DNA of 35,991 nucleotides from Lachnospiraceae bacterium. GTDB lineage: Bacteria > Bacillota > Clostridia > Lachnospirales > Lachnospiraceae. The stretch spans positions 1 through 35,991 of the forward strand of contig JAUNGD010000035.1 of the NCBI GenBank assembly GCA_030524705.1, written 5' to 3'. The translations under genes and the position numbers were made by a program. How positions within the stretch are numbered: the stretch's first letter is position 1; each line of letters starts with the position of its first letter. Below are positions 1-8,123 of the stretch, one piece after another. Below the pieces are notes generated by a model. It ran no database searches. It was given only the letters and a program-made list of their open reading frames with translations, and was not told where the DNA came from.

Positions 1-217
1 GTACCGCTGCGAAGCCGAATGGAGCGGGAGCGTGTCTGCTGTGGTATCTGTTTTCTTAATAGGCGTATGATAAATCATGTATGAAAAAATTTGCCAACGT
101 TTACTTGACAGTAACATTCCGTCAAAATAAAGGGGAACGATATAGAAAATCGTTAGAAAAGATGATATACTTAACCCAAGTAACCGAGAGACAAATCGGG
201 ATTTGAGGGATTAGAAC
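1..217. other. Left edge, upstream region of the CPBP gene
   Basis: No gene can be supported in the first 217 bases; all three plus-strand frames close within about 85 bases. An inverted repeat (AACGAT at 136-141, ATCGTT at 149-154) lies in the leader of the next gene. A TTGACA at 105-110 has no good -10 partner at 17 bp, and a TATACT at 166-171 has no good -35, so the promoter is unresolved. Confidence 0.4.
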
Positions 218-985
218 ATGAATAAAAAGCAAATAATTGTCATGACAATTTTAACATTGGTTCTAGCTTTTATGGACATAACTGGCTTGCCTGCGGTATT
301 GTTTGTACATTGCAGTTTATTCGATGTGACGCCATATATCATTAGTCTGCTGGTAAACTTTCTAATCATAGGATTTTTCGCATGGCTTGTCCTGAAATCA
401 TTGGGAAAAGATTGGCCGCTTGGACTTCACACTTTCGGGTTGGTAGAGGGATTAAAAAAGTATGCTTTTGCAGGCGTTGCATCGGGTGTTTTTTCTTGCG
501 TTGCATTTATCATTGGGCTTGCACCTTTTGATTATAAGCCGAGCGTATGGAAAATACTGATTGAAGGCATATTATATTATTTCGGTGTAGCGATTATTGA
601 GGAGCTATATGTTAGAGGTTTGTTCCTTAACATTGTTGACAAAATTGCTCACAAAAAGGAGCGTCATACGGTCATTGCCATATGGGTATCATCAGTCGTT
701 TTCGGATTGGGACATATTCCCGGTATGATTGGCATGGAGCCACTTGTAATTCTATTTAAAGTAATTTCGACTATCGGAATGGGCTTGTATTTTGGGGCAA
801 TATACAAAAGGACGAATAATCTGTGGGTGCCGATTATCCTGCATAGTTTTATTGATATATGTGCCCTGCCGTACTGTTTCACTACATTCAGCGGATATAA
901 AACAATAAGCCTAATCGGACTGGTTATCATATATACGCTATTGGGCTTATATAGCATCGTTCTGATGAAACCGAAAAAACGATAA
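218..985 (+). CDS. CPBP family intramembrane metalloprotease
   Basis: This is a 255-residue polytopic membrane protein of the CPBP (CAAX protease and bacteriocin-processing, Abi) family. The family signature is visible: an EExxxR motif (E128, E129, R133), a conserved histidine in FGLGH (H166) and a second in HSFID (H209). These are the expected metal and catalytic residues. Hydrophobic helices cover most of the chain. The start is supported by GAGGGA at 205-210, seven bases before the ATG. Family members process prenylated or peptide substrates, give self-immunity to bacteriocins, or act as orphan membrane proteases; nothing nearby identifies the substrate. It is AT-rich, stands alone on the plus strand, and is followed by an abruptly GC-rich stretch, which suggests separate acquisition from the wall-polymer genes next door. 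Confidence 0.85.
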   Translation: MNKKQIIVMTILTLVLAFMDITGLPAVLFVHCSLFDVTPYIISLLVNFLIIGFFAWLVLKSLGKDWPLGLHTFGLVEGLKKYAFAGVASGVFSCVAFIIGLAPFDYKPSVWKILIEGILYYFGVAIIEELYVRGLFLNIVDKIAHKKERHTVIAIWVSSVVFGLGHIPGMIGMEPLVILFKVISTIGMGLYFGAIYKRTNNLWVPIILHSFIDICALPYCFTTFSGYKTISLIGLVIIYTLLGLYSIVLMKPKKR

Positions 986-1095
986 ATTCCCGTTTATCGG
1001 GTAAATAGCACACCCGGCCGAGCCAGCGGGCGGCAAGATGAACGGGCTGCGCCCGCAGCCCGCAGCCGCGCCCGGATTTACGGCCCCACAGTACG
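986..1095. other. GC-rich non-coding stretch
   Basis: Between the CPBP stop and the terminator at 1096 the base composition becomes strongly GC-rich, much more so than the AT-rich gene before it. Short open frames exist on both strands but none has a ribosome binding site or recognisable protein. It looks like a remnant or edge of acquired DNA; that is inference. Confidence 0.35.
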
Positions 1096-1129
1096 GACGG
1101 CAGCGTATACAAACGCCGCCGTCTTTTTT
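1096..1129 (+). terminator. Rho-independent terminator after the CPBP region
   Basis: GACGGCAGCG at 1096-1105 pairs with CGCCGCCGTC at 1114-1123 (one G-U pair) around an 8 base loop, and is followed directly by six T residues at 1124-1129. It would end transcription coming from the CPBP gene. Confidence 0.75.
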
Positions 1130-1149
1130 GATACCTCTTTACCCTGTGC

Positions 1150-1366
1150 CAAATGCCTCGGGATGTAATGTCTCAGAATATAATACTTCTGAATATAATA
1201 TCTTAAAATGTGATGCCTCAGAATAAAAAACATCTCAGAGAAGGACCTATAGGAGATGTCCACTCTGAGATGTTTTTATTTCGAGGCTCATGATCTAAGT
1301 CTCTTGATTCTAAGGCTCATAATTCTGAGGCTTATTATTCTAAGACACACTATTCTGAGGCATATC
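1150..1366. repeat. Inverted array of degenerate 15 bp repeats flanking a hairpin
   Basis: Right arm (about 1283-1366): units of period 15 with core ATTCTGAGGC or ATTCTAAGGC, ending at about 1297, 1312, 1327, 1342 and 1357. Left arm (about 1150-1224): the same unit in reverse complement (GCCTCAGAAT, with variants such as TCTCAGAAT and TTCTGAAT), again with period 15. The arms are imperfect inverted copies of each other and meet at the perfect 15 bp hairpin 1226-1277, so the whole element could fold as a roughly 215 base cruciform. In some frames the repeat reads as a pentapeptide repeat of the type ILRxx, but no supported gene carries it. Confidence 0.75.
1226..1277 (-). terminator. Strong hairpin terminator, probably bidirectional, ending the wall-polymer operon
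   Basis: AAAAACATCTCAGAG at 1226-1240 is perfectly complementary to CTCTGAGATGTTTTT at 1263-1277, with a 22 base loop. Because the stem starts with A's and ends with T's, it can terminate transcription in both directions. It lies about 110 bases downstream of the minus-strand glycosyltransferase gene that ends at 1386. Confidence 0.7.
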
Positions 1367-1385
1367 TGCTTTTCTGTTTTGTATG

Positions 1386-2330
1386 TTAATTCTTCTCTTC
1401 CTCCGCAGGACGCTTTTCCCCGCCGATCCTCTTTGAGATCAGATACCTCGGCCGTTCCTTCACTTCCTCGTAGATCTTTGCGATATAGTACCCGATGATT
1501 CCGAGGCTGATCATAATAACGCTGCCAATGATAAGGATCAGCAGAATAACTGTCGTAAATCCCTCCACCGCATGACCGCTGAAATATTTCACCAGCGACT
1601 GAATGGCAAGGATCACCGCCATCAAAAGTACGAAAACTCCGGCCACCGTCACACACTGCATCGGAACCGTAGAGAAGGACACGATGTTTTTCACCGCATA
1701 CTGCACCAGGGACCAGGTAGACCACTTTGATTCCCCCTCGGTTCTCTCCTGCACGTCAAATTCCACAGAGGTCGTCCGAAATCCGATCCAGGAAGACAGC
1801 GCCCGGAAAAATACATTCCGCTCCGGCATGCTAAGCAGGGCGTCCACTGCCCTGCGGTCCAGCAGTTTAAAGTCGGAGGCCCGCGTCATATCTATTTTTA
1901 CTGCCCCGGAAATGATCTTATAAAACATTCCCGCACTGGCCCGGTGCAGAGCGCTCTCTTTTCCCCGGGTACGTTTTACGCCTTCCACGACTTCATAGCC
2001 CTGCTCCCAGAGACGGTACATCTCGATCAGAGTTTCCGGCGGATGCTGCAAATCACAGTCCATCACGGCACAGCAGTCCCCGGAGGCATTTGCCAGACCA
2101 GCCAGCATCGCCGATTCCTTGCCGAAATTCCGGGAAAAATTCACTCCTACTATGTGCGCGTCCTGCGCAGCCGTCCGTTCAATCTCTTCCCAAGTCCTGT
2201 CCTTTGAGCCGTCGTTTACAAACACGATCTCATATGCAATATCTGCGCCGGAAAGTATGCCGCCCACCGTCTCAGCCGCCTTACCTATCATTTTTTCTTC
2301 ATTGTATGCCGGTAATATTACTGAAAGCAT
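1386..2330 (-). CDS. GT2 membrane glycosyltransferase (GtrB/DPM1-like)
   Basis: A 314-residue family 2 glycosyltransferase. The N-terminus (LSVILPAYNEE) is the nucleotide-binding start of the GT-A fold, VNDGSKDRTW is the next conserved strand, and DCDLQHPPE at about residue 93 holds the metal-binding acidic motif. Two hydrophobic helices at about 230-290 place it in the GtrB/YkcC/DPM1 group, which moves a sugar from a nucleotide donor to undecaprenyl phosphate on the cytoplasmic face. The C-terminus is a charged cytoplasmic tail. The ribosome binding site AGGAAGGGAC precedes the ATG. It is the last gene of the minus-strand wall-polymer operon, so it probably supplies a lipid-linked sugar to decorate the polymer; no flippase (GtrA) is adjacent. 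Confidence 0.88.
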   Translation of the reverse strand: MLSVILPAYNEEKMIGKAAETVGGILSGADIAYEIVFVNDGSKDRTWEEIERTAAQDAHIVGVNFSRNFGKESAMLAGLANASGDCCAVMDCDLQHPPETLIEMYRLWEQGYEVVEGVKRTRGKESALHRASAGMFYKIISGAVKIDMTRASDFKLLDRRAVDALLSMPERNVFFRALSSWIGFRTTSVEFDVQERTEGESKWSTWSLVQYAVKNIVSFSTVPMQCVTVAGVFVLLMAVILAIQSLVKYFSGHAVEGFTTVILLILIIGSVIMISLGIIGYYIAKIYEEVKERPRYLISKRIGGEKRPAEEEKN

Positions 2331-2392
2331 GTTTGTCCCTTCCTGTCATTTATATTGAGTAAAAGCAAGTCTGTTATCTCTCTGTCACGTTC

Positions 2393-4333
2393 TTATTTTA
2401 ACGTAAAGCCAGCGTACTCTCCCAGATCCATCAGCACAATACTATGGCTCGTCCTGCGCTGGCTCACCGGAATCATCTGCATATAATCCCCGTACAGGTA
2501 CGTCAGGTATTTATCGTACTCCTTCGGCACCGGAAACTGATATCCCTCAAAGTCCACATATACCGCTTCCTCCAGCCAGGCCGCCGGGAAAGAGCCTCTC
2601 TTCAGATTTCTTCCCATTCCGTCGTACAAATATTCTGTCTTGCGGTTTTTGAAAAATTCCAGAGACCGGTTCTGCGCCCAGAGTGCAAAACGCATGGGAA
2701 TCAGGTATTTCACATGATCCACGATCTTGCAGATGATGGGATGTGCGCCGCCGCCCTTGATATCGGTATCTCCCCATTTGTTAAACACCACAGAGCGGGT
2801 CAGCATTGTGACCATCAGATGAAGCTTCTGCGACCATTTATGACGTCCCGTCCGGTCATGGGAGAGCACGTCAAAAAAGATACCGTTGTGCATATCCATA
2901 AAATGACCTGTAAATTCTGTCGCGAACATCGTATTGTTAATACGCAGCTTCGTAAACGGATTGTAATTCCCCTTTTCCGTCTCAGGGATCTGCATAAAAA
3001 TATTGTCAGGAAGCTCCTGCTGCACAACCTGCTGGAACTTATCATAATCTTCTCTCAGCATCATGACATCCGCATCGTCGTCCCAGGGGATGAAGCCGTG
3101 GTGCCGGATCGCTCCCAGCAGCGTGCCCCCTGCCAGAAAATATTTGATATTATGCTTTTTGCAGATCCGGTCGATCTCCAGCAAATAGCCCAGAAGGATC
3201 TGCTGCACCTTCTCCAGCTTGCCCAGGTACGTATTGTCAAAAATGAATACCTCCCCGGTATTCTGAAGGCTCTTCACCAGGATGATCAGCCCGTCCTCCA
3301 AGGATACCTTCGGTTCAAACCCGTAATGCTCGATCAACTGCGTGTTGAGCCAGATGCCCGTATTTTCCACAGCTTCTGACTCTGCAGCATTTGTCCGGGA
3401 TGCCTCGCCAGTCTGAAAAACGCTCTTCTCCCGAGATGCTCCATCGGTCTGCGGTGTTCTCCCTGTACCGCTGCTCATGGAGATACGGCACCGATCCGGG
3501 AAATTATTATAAAGCATGATAGCCAGCTCCCCCGCCGATGCATTCGAAGCCAGACCGGAAACGTTAAAAATCTTATTTCCCGGACATTTCACCAGCACAA
3601 ACTGAATTGCCGTCAGAACATCATGTATACTGATATAAGAATTTCTATCCTGGGAGAGAGTCAGGCTTACCTCCTGCCCTGCCGCTGTTTTTCCGGCAAG
3701 CTCTGCCGCCGGGTGCGCCATCATCGGAATACGGGGACCGTAAATCAGGCCGGTACGCAATATATTAAATGCTGCTTTCTTTTCTCTCGCCCGAAGAGTC
3801 AGCATGCCTTCCATTGTCTGAAGCAGGTACTGCGCCTCATATCCCGGAGCGCAGGGATCCGTCGTCCCGGCCTCGTATTCGGAGGCCGCAAAACCATAGC
3901 CCAGCTTTCCGTAAACCCGCCCGTCAGACAGCAAAAGCGTCCGCCTGCAGGGAAGCGCAAAAACAGCCTCCAAAAGCGCACCGAAATGCTGCAGATATTC
4001 AATTGTCCCCACCACATCCAGAGTCGCTTCCCGGCAGCAAAAACCGGTCAGAATCACATAATCTGTCTTTTCCAGTGCAAAAGCTTCCTCAGAATACACC
4101 TGCTCCGTCTGCAGTTTTCCTTCCGTACACCTTGCACTCATCACGCGAAGATTTGCTTTTATACTGTCATTCCACGCCAAAAAGGACCATGCAACCGCTT
4201 TTTGCAGCTCCGGCTGCTCCCCGACCAGCAAAATATTTGCGCCCTTCAGCTTTGATCCGGGAATCAGCTCAGAGCGCACAGGTGCCTGCGCCCAGTCCAA
4301 TTCAAATTCATTCAAATAATCCCGCAGCAACAT
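2393..4333 (-). CDS. Degenerate epimerase-like domain fused to a LicD family transferase
   Basis: A 646-residue two-part protein. Residues 1 to about 350 look like an extended short-chain dehydrogenase/epimerase (LLLSDGRVYG, ILRTGLIYGPR, IFNVSGLAS). However, the glycine-rich NAD motif is lost (LLVGEQPEL in its place) and no YxxxK pair is evident, so this half is probably not catalytic. Residues about 395-640 are a LicD/FKTN-type nucleotidyltransferase-fold domain with FLAGGTLLGAIRHHG and WDDDAD (about 417-422), the metal-binding motif. LicD proteins transfer phosphocholine or a similar phospho-substituent onto wall polymers. A linker at about 290-330 is low-complexity (Ser, Thr, Glu). It follows the 214-residue epimerase-like gene by 16 bases. 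The donor substrate is unknown; no choline uptake or activation genes are present. Confidence 0.82.
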   Translation of the reverse strand: MLLRDYLNEFELDWAQAPVRSELIPGSKLKGANILLVGEQPELQKAVAWSFLAWNDSIKANLRVMSARCTEGKLQTEQVYSEEAFALEKTDYVILTGFCCREATLDVVGTIEYLQHFGALLEAVFALPCRRTLLLSDGRVYGKLGYGFAASEYEAGTTDPCAPGYEAQYLLQTMEGMLTLRAREKKAAFNILRTGLIYGPRIPMMAHPAAELAGKTAAGQEVSLTLSQDRNSYISIHDVLTAIQFVLVKCPGNKIFNVSGLASNASAGELAIMLYNNFPDRCRISMSSGTGRTPQTDGASREKSVFQTGEASRTNAAESEAVENTGIWLNTQLIEHYGFEPKVSLEDGLIILVKSLQNTGEVFIFDNTYLGKLEKVQQILLGYLLEIDRICKKHNIKYFLAGGTLLGAIRHHGFIPWDDDADVMMLREDYDKFQQVVQQELPDNIFMQIPETEKGNYNPFTKLRINNTMFATEFTGHFMDMHNGIFFDVLSHDRTGRHKWSQKLHLMVTMLTRSVVFNKWGDTDIKGGGAHPIICKIVDHVKYLIPMRFALWAQNRSLEFFKNRKTEYLYDGMGRNLKRGSFPAAWLEEAVYVDFEGYQFPVPKEYDKYLTYLYGDYMQMIPVSQRRTSHSIVLMDLGEYAGFTLK

Positions 4334-4349
4334 AATTGTCCATACTTTC

Positions 4350-4994
4350 TTAATTTATATTAATAGTTTCTACCTTCGAGGTGTCTGTCATAACGCCTAT
4401 CGGAGAAAGCGGAGACCTTTCTGTCCCTGCTTCCGCCATCGCCGGAAGATTGTACACTTCGCCGGAAATTCCCTTCAGCAATACCTTCACTGCCGCCTCC
4501 AGCATCCCGGCCTGCACGGCATCCATCCGCACGATTCGGATTGGAACTCCTTCTCCTGCCATCCGATACGCCAGATGCTCCGCCAGGCGCATATTTGTAA
4601 CGATCCTGTCATTGGCATCCGTATGGCAGGCATATCCCAGTTCCTGCTCCGTCAGCCTATGCGCCGTTCCAAAAAGCTTTCCATACACCCGGTTATCTGA
4701 CACGAGAACGGCGGACGCCACACGTTTCTGTGACAGCAGCTTCAACTGTCCCAGCAGTAGATCCAGCTCCTCCGCCCGTTCCATCGAGCTGAATAAAAAT
4801 ACATGATCATCTTCTCCGGCTGTTTCCAGGCCCTCTGACACCGCAAAGGCTTCTCCCATCTGGCTGCATTTATCCACCAGGCTCTGTTGGAAACGCTGCT
4901 TTTGCTGACTGTCAATCCCGGCCAGTATGATTCTTTTTCCGGCAAGCTGTTCCCAGACAGCCCCGGATGTATCCAAACGTCGTTCCTGTTCCAT
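4350..4994 (-). CDS. Short degenerate NAD-dependent epimerase-like protein
   Basis: A 214-residue protein that aligns by eye with the N-terminal half of its downstream neighbour: both have a VSDxRVYGKL-type segment (here at about residue 97). The start of the fold (KRIILAGIDSQQ) lacks the GxxGxxG NAD motif, no YxxxK pair follows the serine strand, and the chain stops about 100-140 residues short of a normal extended SDR. The remaining C-terminal segment (GISGEVYNLPAM) still resembles an epimerase substrate-domain strand. It therefore looks like a pseudo-enzyme or scaffold rather than an active epimerase. GAGGAACAGG precedes the ATG. It is co-directional with the neighbouring operon genes. Function unknown. 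Confidence 0.7.
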   Translation of the reverse strand: MEQERRLDTSGAVWEQLAGKRIILAGIDSQQKQRFQQSLVDKCSQMGEAFAVSEGLETAGEDDHVFLFSSMERAEELDLLLGQLKLLSQKRVASAVLVSDNRVYGKLFGTAHRLTEQELGYACHTDANDRIVTNMRLAEHLAYRMAGEGVPIRIVRMDAVQAGMLEAAVKVLLKGISGEVYNLPAMAEAGTERSPLSPIGVMTDTSKVETININ

Positions 4995-5075
4995 CTTTAT
5001 ACCTGTTCCTCATCTTTATCAGCCTGCAGAAAATCAGTTTCAAAATATTACTTTATCCCTGATCCCTGAAAAATC

Positions 5076-6158
5076 CTACTGAACTGATTCCATTTCCCGC
5101 ATATATCGCATTAACAGATCAAACATTTCCGGCAGACCCACCGCCGCCTTCCAGCCCAGCGCATTCAGCTTCTCTGAATTTACCAGCATCCGGGAGGTGG
5201 GGGCGTATCCGAATTTATTTGCATCCTCCGGAATATCGAACACCAGCTTTGAGCCGCTTTCCGGGCGTTCCCGGATCAGCATCTCCGCCATCTCCCGGAT
5301 CGTACAGAAGGTTGCCTGATTGGAAATATTATATGCCTCTCCGTCTGCGCCTCTCAGAAGCACCGTCAGAAGCCCCAGCACCGCATCTGTCGTATAGCAG
5401 TAACAGTGCGCCTTGCTTCCGTCTGTGTGAAGCACAATATCATTCCCGGTCATAATACTGCGGGCAAACTGAGCGAATACCCGGTTTTCTGATTTTGCAA
5501 TCCCGGCCCCGAAGGTCTGGGCCAGCCGGGCCGTCTTTACCGGCACCTGGTATTCATGGGCGTACGCGCCGCACAATCCCTCCGCCATGCGTTTCCCTTC
5601 GGAATAGCTGCTGCGTACCTGCAGCGGATCAATATATCCGTAATCCGTTTCCCGGACATTGTAATGCTCCGCATCCACCACGCCATATGCTTCCATGGAA
5701 GAAAGATACACCATACTGCACACTTTCTTTTCCTTCGCCAGCTCCAGAAGATTTTCCGTCCCTTTCAGAGTCGTCAATATCGTCTCCACCGGACGGTCTA
5801 CAAAATCCTTCGAAGCCGTCATACTGGCGGTATGGAAAATATAATCCACAGTCCCTTCCAGACAGATCGTCTCTGTAACATCCCCCGTCACAAGTTCCAG
5901 CCCGTCCTTCCGGTATCTTTCAAAAAGCTTTTCTGCCTTTTCCCGGTTCCGCACCAGCGCAAGGACCCGGATATCCAGCCCACGCATCACACCTGCGCAG
6001 ACAAGGGCTCTGGCAAGCAGACTTCCGATCAGCCCCGTCGCCCCTGTGATCAATACACTTTTATCCCTGAGCATTTCCCAGTCAATTTGTTCTGATGCCG
6101 CAATTTTTTCAAGATCCTTCTGTAAAACTTCGTTATTTTCCCAGATTCTGTCCGTCAT
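5076..6158 (-). CDS. NAD-dependent epimerase/dehydratase (extended SDR)
   Basis: A 360-residue extended short-chain dehydrogenase/reductase with intact catalytic features: GATGLIG at 39-45 for NAD(P) binding, a serine strand YLSSMEAYG at 151-159, and Tyr185-xxx-Lys189 in SYSEGK. Its length fits UDP-sugar epimerases and dehydratases. The start (AGGAAAAGC before ATG) overlaps the 3' end of the cytidylyltransferase gene by 26 bases, so the two are translationally linked. In Haemophilus Bcs1 a cytidylyltransferase is fused to an SDR that makes the ribitol phosphate; the pairing here could do a related job on a CDP-polyol or CDP-sugar, although this SDR is of the epimerase type. The exact substrate cannot be read from the sequence. 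Confidence 0.85.
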   Translation of the reverse strand: MTDRIWENNEVLQKDLEKIAASEQIDWEMLRDKSVLITGATGLIGSLLARALVCAGVMRGLDIRVLALVRNREKAEKLFERYRKDGLELVTGDVTETICLEGTVDYIFHTASMTASKDFVDRPVETILTTLKGTENLLELAKEKKVCSMVYLSSMEAYGVVDAEHYNVRETDYGYIDPLQVRSSYSEGKRMAEGLCGAYAHEYQVPVKTARLAQTFGAGIAKSENRVFAQFARSIMTGNDIVLHTDGSKAHCYCYTTDAVLGLLTVLLRGADGEAYNISNQATFCTIREMAEMLIRERPESGSKLVFDIPEDANKFGYAPTSRMLVNSEKLNALGWKAAVGLPEMFDLLMRYMREMESVQ

Positions 6159-6942
6159 GCTTTTCCTTCCCCTGCTGTTTTTTGTAGCGGTTCATTTTGG
6201 CTGCCAGCCTGTCCGTAAGTCCAAATCCAAAGGCCTGCTCATTTTCTTTGTACTGAAGCAGTGCCCGGAACATGTATACATCCTCCGGCGTCGTCACCTT
6301 GATATTGCCTCTGTTGCCAATAACCATATGCGGCTGGCGTCCCAGTGCACGGTAAATCGTGCAGGCGTCCACCATATTTTCATATCCCGTCTCTGTAGCG
6401 CGGATCATCTCGTGGGCTTCGATAATATCCTTCAGATAAAAGCTCTGAGGCGCCTGCGCCGTATAACTCTCTTTGCGAAGCGGAAGATCATCCACGTTCT
6501 TTCCGTCTTTACTGATCAGAACCGTCTCATAGCAGAGCGTGGACGTAATGGCGCTCCCGTACCGCTCCACACTTTCAATATTATCACTGATCACTCCATA
6601 TTCCACAAAAGGTCTTACTCCGTCATGGATCAGTACAATGGAATCTCCCGGATTTTCCTCCTGCGCTTTTTTTAATGCATTAAAAATAGAATCCTGCGCG
6701 CTCTCGCCGCCCGGCACGATGGCCGCCATCTTGTCGATCCGGTAATCCAGCACAAGCTGTTCCGTATAACGAATATAATCCTGACTCATCGCCAGATAGA
6801 TCTTGTCTATCTCTTCATGCTCCTGAAAAAGCTGCAGCGTATGGATCAGAATCGGCTTTCCGTTTATCTCAAGAAACTGCTTCGGTACACCGGCGCCCAT
6901 GCGCACACCGCTTCCTCCTGCAAATATAATCGCAATATTCAT
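6133..6942 (-). CDS. IspD/TarI family cytidylyltransferase
   Basis: A 269-residue CTP-dependent cytidylyltransferase of the IspD/TarI family. Near the start, FAGGSGVRMG and the following PKQFL are the CTP-binding signature. Further motifs are VPGGESAQDSIFNAL, HDGVRPF, TAQAPQSF and KVTTPEDV, all typical of the family. I place the start at ATG 6942 because GGAGG sits six bases ahead; an in-frame ATG at 6954 would overlap that site. The product is probably CDP-ribitol or another CDP-polyol (TarI role) rather than the isoprenoid intermediate. The reasons are that the neighbours are an SDR, LicD and two CDP-glycerol-type transferases, and that no other isoprenoid gene is nearby. The C-terminal 30 residues are Lys/Gln-rich and overlap the next gene. 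Confidence 0.87.
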   Translation of the reverse strand: MNIAIIFAGGSGVRMGAGVPKQFLEINGKPILIHTLQLFQEHEEIDKIYLAMSQDYIRYTEQLVLDYRIDKMAAIVPGGESAQDSIFNALKKAQEENPGDSIVLIHDGVRPFVEYGVISDNIESVERYGSAITSTLCYETVLISKDGKNVDDLPLRKESYTAQAPQSFYLKDIIEAHEMIRATETGYENMVDACTIYRALGRQPHMVIGNRGNIKVTTPEDVYMFRALLQYKENEQAFGFGLTDRLAAKMNRYKKQQGKEKHDGQNLGK

Positions 6943-6963
6943 ACGTTCCTCCATCCCTACAGC

Positions 6964-8082
6964 TTATCCCAGTCCTACTAATTCTAATATTCTCCGGGAC
7001 GCGTGTCCGTCACACGCTCCTGTATACAATTCCTTCCATTCCTTAAGCGCTGCGCTTTGCTCTGCCGACCCACACAGACTATTCTCTACTTCCACAGCCA
7101 GCTGCTCTGCATCCTCCGTGATCGGGAACGGCATGGCAGAATAATCAATATAAAATCCCCGGCCATCCTCATATTCCTTCAGATCCGGCGCAAATAAGAT
7201 CAGCGGCTTCTGATAGATCAGATAATCAAACATTACAGAAGAATAATCCGTGATCAGCACATCTGCCACACAGAGCAGCTCCTCCGTCGGTATCCTGCAA
7301 TTTGAAACCTGGCCGTGAGCGTCAATATGCGGATGTACCTTTATAATAAAATACCAGTCCGGCTGCAGCTTTTGTGCCGCCTCCTGAATCTCCTCCAGCC
7401 CGCAAAGCCGGGGCCGGGCCGCATTTCCCCGAAAAGTCGGCGCCCACAACGCAATCTTTTTTCCTCTGGCCTGGGGGTACTGACTGTAAAATGCCTCCCG
7501 GCACCCGTCGTTCCACGCTTTGTCAAAATAATAATCTGTCCGGCTGACCCCCGTCGCCCGGATCCGCTCTCCTGGAAGACGCAGCGCCCTCTCATGCACC
7601 GGCACACAAACTTCAGCGCTGAGAGTCAGCCACGTATAATTCCCAAACATATTTCCGCGGTAATTTGCCGGAATATCATCTCCGGCATCATACGCAATCT
7701 TTTTCATCAGACCGCAGGAATGCCAGAGCTGCACCACCGCCGTCTCCGGTCTTTTTTTGCAGGAAGCCACCGGAAGATAATAATCACAGATAAATACGTA
7801 TTCTGCGGCGGCATACCGCTTCATAAACTGCAAAAGGTATTTCACCATCTGTCCATAGGACATTTTATTGAAATCTCTGACGAACACCTGAAGCTCCAGA
7901 TCAGAACTGCTCTTCTGTACTTCCTCATACATGCGCCGCATGGAAAACGGTATGGAATCATGATGGGCATCAGCAAAGAGAACCAGCCCCTTCTGGACGG
8001 GACGTCTTGCATACCATGCGTACGCCAGCGGCAGAAAAACATTCTGCAGCAGCATTTTCAGATATTGTCTGATACGAAACAT
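6964..8082 (-). CDS. CDP-glycerol glycerophosphotransferase family protein (TagB/TagF type)
   Basis: A 372-residue polyol-phosphate transferase of the CDP-glycerol:poly(glycerophosphate) family. Diagnostic segments are QLWHSCGLMKK (catalytic-site histidine region), WAPTFRGN, IIKVHPHID and LITDYSSVMFDYL followed by KPLILF. The N-terminus has a short hydrophobic, positively charged stretch that would hold it against the inner face of the membrane, as in TagB/TarF. At about 370 residues it matches the single-domain priming or short-chain members rather than the long polymerases. AAGGGG lies upstream of the ATG. It sits between a second family member and the cytidylyltransferase, whose CDP-polyol product is its likely donor. 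Glycerol versus ribitol specificity cannot be decided from sequence. Confidence 0.88.
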   Translation of the reverse strand: MFRIRQYLKMLLQNVFLPLAYAWYARRPVQKGLVLFADAHHDSIPFSMRRMYEEVQKSSSDLELQVFVRDFNKMSYGQMVKYLLQFMKRYAAAEYVFICDYYLPVASCKKRPETAVVQLWHSCGLMKKIAYDAGDDIPANYRGNMFGNYTWLTLSAEVCVPVHERALRLPGERIRATGVSRTDYYFDKAWNDGCREAFYSQYPQARGKKIALWAPTFRGNAARPRLCGLEEIQEAAQKLQPDWYFIIKVHPHIDAHGQVSNCRIPTEELLCVADVLITDYSSVMFDYLIYQKPLILFAPDLKEYEDGRGFYIDYSAMPFPITEDAEQLAVEVENSLCGSAEQSAALKEWKELYTGACDGHASRRILELVGLG

Positions 8083-8123
8083 GTTGCCAGGCCCCTTTCT
8101 TCTCCCATTAATTCTGAAATTTC

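Noticed and set aside
980-999. Terminator overlapping the CPBP stop codon
   Set aside because: CGATAAA pairs with TTTATCG, but there is no T-run and the stem is AT-rich; the strong terminator is at 1096-1129.
1150-1366. CRISPR-like array
   Set aside because: The units are only 15 bp, touch each other without unique spacers, drift in sequence and invert at a hairpin, so this is not a CRISPR.
1288-1725. Minus-strand frame with an ILRxx pentapeptide repeat C-terminus
   Set aside because: It overlaps the GT2 gene in another frame and has no ribosome binding site; the repeat is a product of the 15 bp DNA units.
2444-3379. Long plus-strand frame opposite the LicD fusion gene
   Set aside because: It is the antisense shadow of a gene with clear LicD motifs and has no recognisable protein features.
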